Positions 34,245 to 42,299 of a stretch of 64,000 nt of DNA are shown here, piece after piece (the stretch's first letter is position 1; each line of letters begins with the position of its first letter). A program made the translations under genes and the position numbers. A model generated the notes under the pieces. The model was not told the DNA's origin. It worked only from the letters and a program-made list of their open reading frames with translations, and did not search any database. The DNA comes from Microbacterium esteraromaticum (GTDB lineage: Bacteria > Actinomycetota > Actinomycetes > Actinomycetales > Microbacteriaceae), in contig NZ_JAFBBS010000001.1 of the NCBI RefSeq assembly GCF_016907315.1, positions 248,001-312,000 on the forward strand, in the 5' to 3' direction.

Positions 34245-34316
34245 GTCATGGTTGCCGTCGGCGCCAGCAGCGTCGATGCACCTCGACATCCCCTCCACCC
34301 ATGGGAGAAGACAGCT

Positions 34317-36893
34317 GTGCCTGGAGAAAACCTCACCCGTACCGAAGCGCAGGAGCGCCGTGCCGTCATCGACACGCAGTCGTACGAGATCTCGCTCGAC
34401 CTGACCAAGGGCGCGGAGGTGTTCGGCTCGCGCAGCGTGGTCCGGTTCACCGCCACGCCCGGCGCATCGACGTTCATCGACCTGATCGCGCACGAGGTGC
34501 GCGAGATCACGCTCAACGGCGAGCAGGTCGACCCGAGCGCCGCATTCGCCGACTCGCGCATCGCCCTCGACGGGCTGCAGGCCGAGAACGTGCTCATCGT
34601 CGACGCCGACTGCCTGTACACGAACACCGGCGAGGGTCTGCACCGCTTCGTCGATCCGGTCGACGGCGAGGTGTACCTCTACTCGCAGTTCGAGGTGCCC
34701 GACTCGCGCCGCGTGTTCGCCGTGTTCGAGCAGCCCGATCTGAAGGCGACGTTCCAGTTCACCGTGACTGCTCCTTCCGCATGGAAGGTCGTCTCGAACT
34801 CCCCCACTCCCGAGCCCATCGTGCACGACTCGTCCTCGGGCTCCGAAGGCGTGGCGACCTGGGGCTTCGAGCCCACCCCGCGCATCTCCTCGTACATCAC
34901 CGCGCTCGTGGCGGGTCCGTACGAGTCGACGTTCTCGGAGCTGACCAGCGCCTCGGGCAAGGTCATCCCGCTCGGCGTGTACGGCCGCAAGAGCCTGTGG
35001 CAGCACCTCGACGCCGACTACATCTTCGACAAGACCCGCGAGGGCTTCGAGTACTTCGAGGCGAAGTTCGGCGTGCCGTACCCGTTCGAGAAGTACGACC
35101 AGCTGTTCGTGCCCGAGTTCAACGCGGGCGCGATGGAGAACGCAGGCGCGGTCACGTTCACCGAGACCTACGTGTTCCGCAGCAAGGTGACCGACGCCGT
35201 CAAGGAGCGTCGCGTCGTGACGATCCTGCACGAGCTGGCGCACATGTGGTTCGGCGATCTCGTCACCATGAAGTGGTGGAACGATCTCTGGCTGAACGAG
35301 TCGTTCGCCGAATGGGCGTCCACCATCGCAACGGCCGAGGCCACGGAATGGAAGGCCGCCTGGACGACCTTCAACGCGATGGAGAAGACCTGGGCCTACC
35401 GGCAGGATCAGCTGCCGTCGACACACCCCATCGTCGCCGAGATCAACGACCTCGAAGACGTCATGGTGAACTTCGACGGCATCACCTACGCCAAGGGCGG
35501 CTCGGTTCTCAAGCAGCTGACGGCGTGGGTCGGCATCGACGCGTTCTTCGCCGGAGTCGGCCAGTACTTCCAGAAGCACTCGTGGGGCAACACCGAGCTG
35601 AGCGACCTCCTCACCGAGCTCGAGGCGACCAGCGGCCGGGACCTCACCACCTGGGCGAAGAAGTGGCTCGAGACCGCCGGTGTGAACACGCTCGCCCCGG
35701 TGATCGTCGAAGACGCCGCAGGCGTCATCACCCGATTCGCGGTGACCCAGACCGCTCCGGCCGACTACCCGACCATCCGTCCCCACCGTCTCGGCATCGG
35801 CTTCTACAGCCTCGCCGACTCCGACGGTCGCTCCGAGCTGGTGCGCACGCACTATGTCGAGGTCGACATCGATGGCGATCGCACGGAGATCCCCGAGCTG
35901 CAGGGTCTTGAGCGCCCCGACATGGTGCTGCTCAACGACAACGACCTCGCCTACGCGAAGATCCGCCTCGACGAGCGCTCGCTCGCTACGGCGATCGAGC
36001 ACCTGTCCGACATCTCCGACCCGCTCGCGCGGTCGCTCGTGTGGGGTGCGGCATGGGATCAGACGCGCGATGCCGAGACTGCGGCCTCCGACTACATCGA
36101 CCTCGTGCTCGGCAACATCGGTCACGAGACCGAGTCGACCACGGTGCGCACCACGCTCGCCCAGCTGCAGCTCGCCGCCAACATCTACGTCACTCCGAGC
36201 TCCCGCGCCGCCGCTCGCGAGAAGATCGCCGACGGCCTGTGGGCGCTCGCCCAGCAGGCGGAGGCAGGCAGCGACAGCCAGCTGCAGCTGGTCACCGCGT
36301 TCGCCAACTCGATCGCCACCGCCGAGCACGCCGGCGTCGTCGGACGCCTGCGCGCGGGCGAGGAGACCCTGCCCGGTCTCGAGATCGACGCAGATCTGTC
36401 GTGGCTGCTGCTCGTTGGCCTCGCGGCCGCCGGCGCGACCGACGCCGCCGCGATCGACGCGGCGCTCGCTGCCGACAACACGTCCAAGGGCGGCGAGTTC
36501 GCCGCCCAGGCTCGCGCCGCTCTGCCGACTGCTGAGGCGAAGCAGGCCGCCTGGTCGTCGCTCATCGACAACAGCGACCTGCCGAACACGATCGTGCGCT
36601 CGGCCGCCCTCGGCTTCGTGCACCCGTCCGGCGTCGAGGTGCTCGGCGCTTTCATCCCGAAATACTTCGAGATGCTGCTGCCCATCTGGGAGGAGCGCAC
36701 CTACCAGATCGCCGACTATCTGGTCGTGGGCCTCTACCCTCGCTCGCTCGCCAGCGTCGAGCTTCGGGATGCGACCCGCGCCTGGCTCGCCGAGAACCAG
36801 GATGCCGCTCCCGCGCTGCGTCGCCTCGTGCACGAGAACCTGGCCGACGTCGAACGTGCCCTCGCCGCGCAGTCGCGCGACGCAGAGGACTGA
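34317..36893 (+). CDS. pepN: Aminopeptidase N
   Basis: This 858-residue M1 zinc aminopeptidase has the exopeptidase motif GAMEN at 271-275 and HELAHMWFG with the ligand and base residues at 305-309, followed by Glu328 in NESFAEW. The M1 domain and the ERAP1-like helical C-terminus are complete. GGGAGAAG at a normal distance supports GTG 34317 over the ATG at 34248, whose extension (VAVGASSVDAPRHP) is not family-like. It takes N-terminal residues off peptides in the cytosol. Confidence 0.95.
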   Translation: MPGENLTRTEAQERRAVIDTQSYEISLDLTKGAEVFGSRSVVRFTATPGASTFIDLIAHEVREITLNGEQVDPSAAFADSRIALDGLQAENVLIVDADCLYTNTGEGLHRFVDPVDGEVYLYSQFEVPDSRRVFAVFEQPDLKATFQFTVTAPSAWKVVSNSPTPEPIVHDSSSGSEGVATWGFEPTPRISSYITALVAGPYESTFSELTSASGKVIPLGVYGRKSLWQHLDADYIFDKTREGFEYFEAKFGVPYPFEKYDQLFVPEFNAGAMENAGAVTFTETYVFRSKVTDAVKERRVVTILHELAHMWFGDLVTMKWWNDLWLNESFAEWASTIATAEATEWKAAWTTFNAMEKTWAYRQDQLPSTHPIVAEINDLEDVMVNFDGITYAKGGSVLKQLTAWVGIDAFFAGVGQYFQKHSWGNTELSDLLTELEATSGRDLTTWAKKWLETAGVNTLAPVIVEDAAGVITRFAVTQTAPADYPTIRPHRLGIGFYSLADSDGRSELVRTHYVEVDIDGDRTEIPELQGLERPDMVLLNDNDLAYAKIRLDERSLATAIEHLSDISDPLARSLVWGAAWDQTRDAETAASDYIDLVLGNIGHETESTTVRTTLAQLQLAANIYVTPSSRAAAREKIADGLWALAQQAEAGSDSQLQLVTAFANSIATAEHAGVVGRLRAGEETLPGLEIDADLSWLLLVGLAAAGATDAAAIDAALAADNTSKGGEFAAQARAALPTAEAKQAAWSSLIDNSDLPNTIVRSAALGFVHPSGVEVLGAFIPKYFEMLLPIWEERTYQIADYLVVGLYPRSLASVELRDATRAWLAENQDAAPALRRLVHENLADVERALAAQSRDAED

Positions 36894-36919
36894 TCCGCAC
36901 GGCTCACTCGCCGTGATCG

Positions 36920-36950
36920 AGGCCTCAGCGCTCAGTGAGCGCTGAGGCCT
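36920..36950 (+). terminator. Terminator of pepN
   Basis: A 15-bp inverted repeat (AGGCCTCAGCGCTCA and complement) with almost no loop, followed by TCTC. A smaller CACGGC/GCCGTG hairpin lies just before it at 36898-36915. Confidence 0.7.
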
Positions 36951-36956
36951 TCTCGG

Positions 36957-36962
36957 TACCAT
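36957..36962 (+). promoter_or_regulatory. -10 hexamer TACCAT, leaderless start of the MscS gene
   Basis: TACCAT ends 7 nt before the ATG at 36970. A GTG at 36967 is the alternative start. Confidence 0.55.
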
Positions 36963-36969
36963 CGAGGTG

Positions 36970-38043
36970 ATGGACATCCGCTTCCCCGCCGCGACACCCG
37001 CTCCCGACCCCACCGATGCCGGATGGTGGGGTGACGTGCTCGACCTGCTCCTCAAAGTCGGCGGAAAGGCCTTGGCCGTCGCCGTGATCATCGCGACGTG
37101 CGTGGTGATCGCCTTCGTACTGCGGGTGGTGATCCGCCGCGTCGTGCAGCGCATCGTCAACAGCGCGAAGACGAAGGCGCGCGTCGACGACACGCAGGCT
37201 CTCGAGCGCTCGCCCCTCGCCGACATGCGGCTCGTGCAGCGCACCCGCACCCTGGGCTCGATCCTGCAGAACATCGTCAACGTGATGCTCGTCGTGATCG
37301 CGCTGGTGCTCAGCGTGAACGCCGTCGACCCCAGCCTTCTCGGCTCTCTCACCCTGCTGACCGCCGCCGTCGGTGCCGGTCTCGGTTTCGGCGCGCAGAA
37401 CATCGTCAAGGACGTGCTGAACGGCATCTTCCTCGTCGCCGAGGATCAAGTCGGCATCGGCGACGTGGTCGACCTGGGTCTCGCCTCAGGTGTCGTGGAG
37501 TACGTCAGCGTCCGGGTCACGCAGGTGCGCGATGTGAACGGCACGCTGTGGTACGTGCGCAACGGCGAGGTCACCAGAATCGGCAACATGTCGCAGGGAT
37601 GGGCGCGCGCGATCATCGATCTCGGGGTGGAACCGGATGCCGATCTGGAGGTCGTGGAGAAGACCATGCTCGAGACCGCGCAGGGTCTGGCGAAGGATCC
37701 GAAGTGGCGTACCCGCATCATCGCGAAACCCGAGATCTGGGGCCTGGAGAGCATCGACGGGGACGCCCTGGTGGTGAGGGTCGTGATGAAGACCCGGGCC
37801 AACGCCATGGACGATGTGTCGCAGGAGCTGCGCAGCAGGCTGCGCACGGCGCTTCTGGAGCACGAGATCGGGATCCCGCGGATGAATGCCGTCACCCTCT
37901 CCGGCCTCGACGGCGCGCGCCGCGTACGCGGCGCCAACCCGCCCGTCACCAAGCCGAACCCGGTCACGGGGGTGCCGAAGCTCATCGAGCGCGGCATCTG
38001 GCGACGCAAGAAGACGACCGACGAGGAAGGCGGCGCACAGTGA
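36970..38043 (+). CDS. MscS-type mechanosensitive channel
   Basis: The 357-residue protein has hydrophobic segments at about 24-50, 92-110 and a pore-lining helix with LLTAAVGAGLGFGAQNIVKDVLNGIFLVAEDQ, the family signature. A beta domain and a C-terminal domain follow. It should release solutes on hypo-osmotic shock. It is the first gene of a three-gene operon in which each stop overlaps the next start by 4 nt. Confidence 0.92.
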   Translation: MDIRFPAATPAPDPTDAGWWGDVLDLLLKVGGKALAVAVIIATCVVIAFVLRVVIRRVVQRIVNSAKTKARVDDTQALERSPLADMRLVQRTRTLGSILQNIVNVMLVVIALVLSVNAVDPSLLGSLTLLTAAVGAGLGFGAQNIVKDVLNGIFLVAEDQVGIGDVVDLGLASGVVEYVSVRVTQVRDVNGTLWYVRNGEVTRIGNMSQGWARAIIDLGVEPDADLEVVEKTMLETAQGLAKDPKWRTRIIAKPEIWGLESIDGDALVVRVVMKTRANAMDDVSQELRSRLRTALLEHEIGIPRMNAVTLSGLDGARRVRGANPPVTKPNPVTGVPKLIERGIWRRKKTTDEEGGAQ

Positions 38044-38489
38044 CGTTCTACGACGAGGTCGGCGGCCAGCCCACTTTCGAGCGGCTCGTCGCGGTGTTCT
38101 ACCGCGAGGTCGCGCTCGACCCCGTGCTCAAGCCGATGTATCCCGAAGAGGACCTCGGGCCTGCCGCTGAGCGACTGACCTGGTTCCTCGCCCAGTACTG
38201 GGGCGGGCCGAGCACATACGGCGAGCAGCGCGGTCATCCCCGTCTCCGCATGCGGCACGTGCCGTTCCACATCGATCCCGACGCGCGCGACCGCTGGCTC
38301 CGGCACATGCGCACGGCCCTCGACGAGGTTCAGCTCTCGCCGATGCACGAGGCCACGCTCTGGGACTATCTCGAGCGCGCGGCATATGCCATGGTGAACA
38401 CATTCGAGCCCTCGGGCATCGGGACGAGCCCCCAGGGCCGCCCCACGCTCGAGCACCGCGCCGCCCCGGAGTCGACGGAGACCGCATGA
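38040..38489 (+). CDS. glbO: Group II truncated haemoglobin
   Basis: The 149-residue globin has YWGGPSTYGEQRGHPRLRMRH, a group II pattern with the proximal histidine in the RMRHVPF region, and the N-terminal FYDEVGGQPTFERLVAVFYREV. GlbO-type globins bind O2 and reactive species. The GTG start overlaps the MscS stop (GTGA) and its own stop overlaps the FAD dehydrogenase start (ATGA). Confidence 0.93.
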   Translation: MTFYDEVGGQPTFERLVAVFYREVALDPVLKPMYPEEDLGPAAERLTWFLAQYWGGPSTYGEQRGHPRLRMRHVPFHIDPDARDRWLRHMRTALDEVQLSPMHEATLWDYLERAAYAMVNTFEPSGIGTSPQGRPTLEHRAAPESTETA

Positions 38490-40150
38490 CATCCCTGCCC
38501 CGCACCCCTGCATCCGATGTGCTCGTGATCGGCTGGGGGCTGGCGGGGCTGGTGTCGGCTGCCGAGGCGCTCGCCGCGGGAAAGCGCGTGACCATCATCG
38601 ATCAGGAGCCCCGCCAGAACCTCGGCGGGCAGGCATGGTGGTCGTTCGGCGGACTCTTCCTGGTGGACTCACCGGAGCAGCGTCGGATGGGCATCCGCGA
38701 CTCGCTCGAGCTGGCGCGACAGGACTGGTTCGGCAACGCCGGCTTCGACCGCGACGTGGACGCCTGGCCGAGGCGCTGGGCCGAGGCGTACCTGGAGTTC
38801 GCGGCGGGCAGCAAACGGGCCTGGCTCCGCGAGCGCGGAGTCGGCTTCTTCCCAGTCGTCGGCTGGGCGGAACGCGGCGGCAGCGGCGCGATCGGGCCCG
38901 GCAACTCGGTGCCACGATTCCATATCACCTGGGGCACGGGCCCTGGCATCCTGGAGCCCTTCATCGCCGCGGTCGAGCAGGGCGAGGCAGAGGGCAGGAT
39001 CACGATCCTGTCGCGGCACCGGGTGTCCGAGCTGATCGTCGAGTCCGGCGCTGTCGTCGGCGCCACGGGTGTCGTACTCGCAGACACGCACGCACCTCGG
39101 GGCGTGCCCACGTCGCGGGAACCGGTGGCTGATTTCGAGGCGAGGGCGGATGCCGTGATCGTCGCCTCCGGCGGCATCGGCGGCGACCATGACCTCGTCC
39201 GCGCCTTCTGGCCCGATCGTCTCGGGGCTCCGCCGAAGCGCATGCTGACCGGGGTGCCTGCGTACGTCGACGGCTCTATGCAGGCTGTGGTCCGCGCCGC
39301 GGGGGCCGGCCTCATCAATACCGACCGGATGTGGCACTACGTCGAGGGCATCGAGAACTGGGATCCCGTGTGGCCTGGTCACGGCATCCGGATCCTGCCC
39401 GGCCCGTCGTCGCTGTGGCTGGATGCCACGGGCGCGCGTCTGCCTGTGCCGCTGTATCCGGGTTTCGACACCCTCGGCACGCTCGCTCATCTGCGGCGCA
39501 CGGGGCACGATCACTCCTGGTTCGTCACCTCGCTGAAGATCATCGAGAAGGAGTTCGCCCTGTCGGGCAGCGAACAGAACCCTGACCTGACCGGCCGAGA
39601 CGTCCGCCTGCTGCTGAAGTCGCGTCTGGCGAAGGGACCAACGGGTCCCGTGCAGTCGTTCCTCGACGAGGGCGCCGACTTCGTCGTGGAGCGCGACCTC
39701 GAGTCGCTGCTCGACGGCATGCGCGCCATGCCAGGAGGCGATGTGCTCGATGCGGGACGCGTTCGCGATGAGGTCGTCGCCCGCGACCGTGAGATCGAAA
39801 ACGACTTCACGAAGGATGCCCAGATCGCGATGCTGCGCTCCATGCGCGGCTACCGCGGCGACCGGCTGATCCGCACCGCTCCCCCGCATCGGCTGCAGGA
39901 CCCCGCGGCAGGGCCGATGGTCGCCGTCAAGCTCCACGTGCTCACGCGAAAGTCGCTCGGCGGCATCCACACCGATCTCGACGGACGAGCGCTCGACGCC
40001 TCAGGCGACCCGATCCCCGGCTTGTTCGCAGCGGGAGAGGCGAGCGGCTTCGGGGGCGGTGGGATGCACGGCTATCGCGCACTCGAGGGCACCTTCCTCG
40101 GCGGATGCCTGTTCTCGGGCCGGCAGGCCGGTCGCGCAGCCTCCCGCTAG
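38486..40150 (+). CDS. FAD-binding dehydrogenase (3-ketosteroid dehydrogenase/fumarate reductase-like)
   Basis: The 554-residue flavoprotein has a Rossmann GxGxxG at 16-21 (VIGWGLAGLVSA), a second FAD segment VIVASGGIGGD and the C-terminal FAAGEASGFGGGGMHGYRALEGT. This is the FAD-binding dehydrogenase group related to KstD and fumarate reductase; the substrate is unknown. It is the last gene of the mscS-globin operon, with 4-nt overlap. Confidence 0.87.
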   Translation: MTSLPRTPASDVLVIGWGLAGLVSAAEALAAGKRVTIIDQEPRQNLGGQAWWSFGGLFLVDSPEQRRMGIRDSLELARQDWFGNAGFDRDVDAWPRRWAEAYLEFAAGSKRAWLRERGVGFFPVVGWAERGGSGAIGPGNSVPRFHITWGTGPGILEPFIAAVEQGEAEGRITILSRHRVSELIVESGAVVGATGVVLADTHAPRGVPTSREPVADFEARADAVIVASGGIGGDHDLVRAFWPDRLGAPPKRMLTGVPAYVDGSMQAVVRAAGAGLINTDRMWHYVEGIENWDPVWPGHGIRILPGPSSLWLDATGARLPVPLYPGFDTLGTLAHLRRTGHDHSWFVTSLKIIEKEFALSGSEQNPDLTGRDVRLLLKSRLAKGPTGPVQSFLDEGADFVVERDLESLLDGMRAMPGGDVLDAGRVRDEVVARDREIENDFTKDAQIAMLRSMRGYRGDRLIRTAPPHRLQDPAAGPMVAVKLHVLTRKSLGGIHTDLDGRALDASGDPIPGLFAAGEASGFGGGGMHGYRALEGTFLGGCLFSGRQAGRAASR

Positions 40151-40812
40151 CCGTTCCCGCCCGTGCTGCGCACCGCCGTGAGGCCCGTCACCGCTGGTCC
40201 ACGGCTCAGCACGTGCCCGCGGGCGAAGGCGAGCCGGGTCCACCGGCCCGACTCTGTCACCCGCACCTGCTCGGCCCCGCTGATGAAGCCGAACGCGTGG
40301 GCGGCGAAGGCGACCCCGCGAGGCAGACCTCCGAGGGCCTCATCGGGCTCGCCCCAGATCCGTGCTCGAAGTGCGCGAACGGCTTCCTCGCCGGAGCCGG
40401 GCGAGGTGCCGTGCGCGACCGCAGCGATGCCCCACTGCGCGCGCTCGGCCACGATCTGCGCGGTGAGGTCGGCCACGTGCATCCACTCGCCGCGCGGCGG
40501 GGCGACGCCCGCCCACGCCGGCGCACGGCCGGTGTCGGGAAGCGTGAGCTCATGGGGATTGGAGCCCTCGGCGAGGTCATCGACCACGATGTCGCAGCGC
40601 AGCTCGGGATCGGCGCGGACGATGCGCATCGCGAGCACCGTCGGCGTCTGGTCGAAAAGGCTCTGTGGCGCGAGCGCAGCCGATGTGAGAGCGAGCACCC
40701 CGTCGGCTGCCTGCAGTCGCACCCCGTCGGCGCCCGCTTGAGCGGCCCGTCCCGAGAAGGTCAGCACGTCACGTGCGGTCTGGGTGTCGGCGAGCACGAG
40801 CGGTCTGGTCAC
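40147..40812 (-). CDS. Conserved actinobacterial protein of unknown function
   Basis: The 221-residue protein has no recognised domain. Parts read as a small alpha/beta fold (LVLADTQTARDVLTFSGRAAQAGADGVRLQ; PSLFDQTPTVLAMRIV-like stretch; GEWMHVADLTAQIVAERAQW). GTG 40812 is set by TAGTTT 7 nt upstream. Its promoter is shared, on one near-palindromic hexamer, with the divergent TesB gene. Its stop overlaps the FAD dehydrogenase stop region convergently by 4 bp. Confidence 0.75.
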   Translation of the reverse strand: MTRPLVLADTQTARDVLTFSGRAAQAGADGVRLQAADGVLALTSAALAPQSLFDQTPTVLAMRIVRADPELRCDIVVDDLAEGSNPHELTLPDTGRAPAWAGVAPPRGEWMHVADLTAQIVAERAQWGIAAVAHGTSPGSGEEAVRALRARIWGEPDEALGGLPRGVAFAAHAFGFISGAEQVRVTESGRWTRLAFARGHVLSRGPAVTGLTAVRSTGGNG

Positions 40813-40817
40813 TCCTC

Positions 40818-40825
40818 CTAAACTA
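40818..40825. promoter_or_regulatory. Shared bidirectional -10 element (TAAACT plus strand, TAGTTT minus strand)
   Basis: TAAACT at 40819-40824 ends 6 nt before the ATG at 40831 on the plus strand. Its near-palindromic overlap reads TAGTTT on the minus strand at 40820-40825, 7 nt before the GTG at 40812. Two leaderless starts 18 bp apart appear to use one element. Confidence 0.65.
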
Positions 40826-40830
40826 GTCGG

Positions 40831-41721
40831 ATGACCGCTGAGCAGGATGCCCGCCGAACCGTCGACGCCCTGCTGGACGTGCTCGATCTCGCGGCGTCGG
40901 AGGCGAGGACGACCGAGGACATCTTCACCGGTCGATCGCACTTCATGCCCACGGGGCGGGTATACGGCGGCCAGGTGCTGGCGCAGTCGCTGGTCGCTGC
41001 CGAGCGGACCTTGCCCGAGGACCGCGTGGTGCACTCGATGCACGGATACTTCCTGCGTCCCGGCGACACCTCGAGCGGCATCACGTTCGCCGTCGACCGC
41101 ATCCACGACGGCCGGTCGTTTTCGACGCGGCGTTGTCAGGCCTTCCAGGGCGGGGTGCCGATCTTCTCGATGATCGCCTCGTTCCAGGACGAAGACCCCG
41201 GTGCCGACCATGCCGAGCCGATGCCCGCCGGCATTCCGGAACCAGAGCAGCTGCGGCCCGATGAGGAGCTTCTCGGCGATGTGCATCCGCTGACGCGGAA
41301 GATGCTCACGGAGCGACCCGCCGATGTGCGTCATGTTGAAGGGCCGCTCTTCGTCGATGTGGCCGGTGAGCGCGTGGCGCATCAGGCGGTGTGGATGCGG
41401 CTGCGAGCGGAGATGCCAGACGACCCGCGACTTCACCGCGCCGCGCTGGCCTACCTCAGCGACATGACCATTCAGGAGTCGATCCTGCGTCGGCACGGCG
41501 TCACGTGGAACACTCCGGGTCTCAAGGTCGCGAGCCTCGATCACGCCATGTGGTGGCACCGCTTCGGCCGCGCCGATGACTGGGTGCTCTATGTGCAGGA
41601 GTCGCCCAACGCCCGCGGCGGTCGTGGTCTCTCGACCGGCCGGATCTACGATCGCGAAGGCGCCCTGCTCGCCAGCGTCGCGCAGGAGGTCATGGTGCGG
41701 GTGCCAGGAGCCGATTCCTGA
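40831..41721 (+). CDS. tesB: Acyl-CoA thioesterase II
   Basis: TesB hydrolyses acyl-CoA to free acid and CoA. The 296-residue protein has two hotdog halves: FMPTGRVYGGQVLAQSLVAAERT, then LAYLSDMTIQES and SLDHAMWWHR in the second half, with the catalytic Asp-Thr/Ser-Gln pattern of the family. ATG 40831 lacks a Shine-Dalgarno site and lies 6 nt after TAAACT. It is divergent from the unknown gene at 40147. Confidence 0.92.
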   Translation: MTAEQDARRTVDALLDVLDLAASEARTTEDIFTGRSHFMPTGRVYGGQVLAQSLVAAERTLPEDRVVHSMHGYFLRPGDTSSGITFAVDRIHDGRSFSTRRCQAFQGGVPIFSMIASFQDEDPGADHAEPMPAGIPEPEQLRPDEELLGDVHPLTRKMLTERPADVRHVEGPLFVDVAGERVAHQAVWMRLRAEMPDDPRLHRAALAYLSDMTIQESILRRHGVTWNTPGLKVASLDHAMWWHRFGRADDWVLYVQESPNARGGRGLSTGRIYDREGALLASVAQEVMVRVPGADS

Positions 41722-41734
41722 GGGCGGGCCTCAG
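41718..41734. terminator. Small convergent hairpin between tesB and the 4HBT gene
   Basis: CTGAGG and CCTCAG flank a 5-nt loop and cover both stop codons. A weak bidirectional terminator is possible. Confidence 0.3.
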
Positions 41735-42207
41735 CGGCGCGAGTAGCTGATCGGCTCGCCGACGAAGGGCTCCCACGCAGCGCGCATCTCGGGGCTGATC
41801 CGCACCGGTCGTCCGGACGCCGCGTCGACCAGCACGATCACCGCGGTCGAGCGCGCGTAGAGGGTGCGCTCGACGCTCGCGGGGTCGTTGTGCACCTCGT
41901 AGCAGACCTCGAGGCTCGAACCGCCGAGCTTGCCGAACCACATCTGCACCTCGAGCGGGCGGCGCTGGTAAGGCACCGGCGCGAGATACTCGATCTCCTG
42001 CCGGGCGATCAGAGTGAGGATGCCCTGCTCGATGCCGGAGTCGAGCACTGCCGTCGCCGGCGCCTGCTCACCCTCCTCCGGCTTCCAGAAGGCTCGCACC
42101 CGCGCCTCTTCGAGCAGCTTGAGCATCGAGGTGTTGTTGACGTGGTTGAACGCGTCCAGATCTCCCCATCGCAGGTGGATGGGGATGTGCAGCCGCTCAG
42201 TTGTCAC
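41731..42207 (-). CDS. Acyl-CoA thioesterase, 4HBT family
   Basis: The 158-residue single hotdog domain has WGDLDAFNHVNN with the family Asp, then LEEARVRAFW and ARQEIEYLAPVPY. It should hydrolyse a small acyl-CoA. GTG 42207 is preferred to the GTG two codons upstream because GAGAGG then sits 7 nt before the start. It is convergent with TesB. Confidence 0.85.
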   Translation of the reverse strand: MTTERLHIPIHLRWGDLDAFNHVNNTSMLKLLEEARVRAFWKPEEGEQAPATAVLDSGIEQGILTLIARQEIEYLAPVPYQRRPLEVQMWFGKLGGSSLEVCYEVHNDPASVERTLYARSTAVIVLVDAASGRPVRISPEMRAAWEPFVGEPISYSRR

Positions 42208-42299
42208 GCTCACACCTCTCGTCAGGTTCGATCGACGCGGAGACCACGCCCCGCGGCTCCGCGCAGCGAGAACGACGCCCGGAGCCGAGTGGGTTGCGA

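Noticed and set aside
34248..34250. ATG at 34248 as the pepN start
   Set aside because: The -10 hexamer ends only 3 nt before it; the GTG at 34317 has a ribosome site and begins the conserved sequence.
34167..37427. A minus-strand frame of more than 1,000 codons opposite pepN and the MscS gene
   Set aside because: It spans two real genes and a terminator on the other strand and has no recognisable domain; high GC keeps such frames open.
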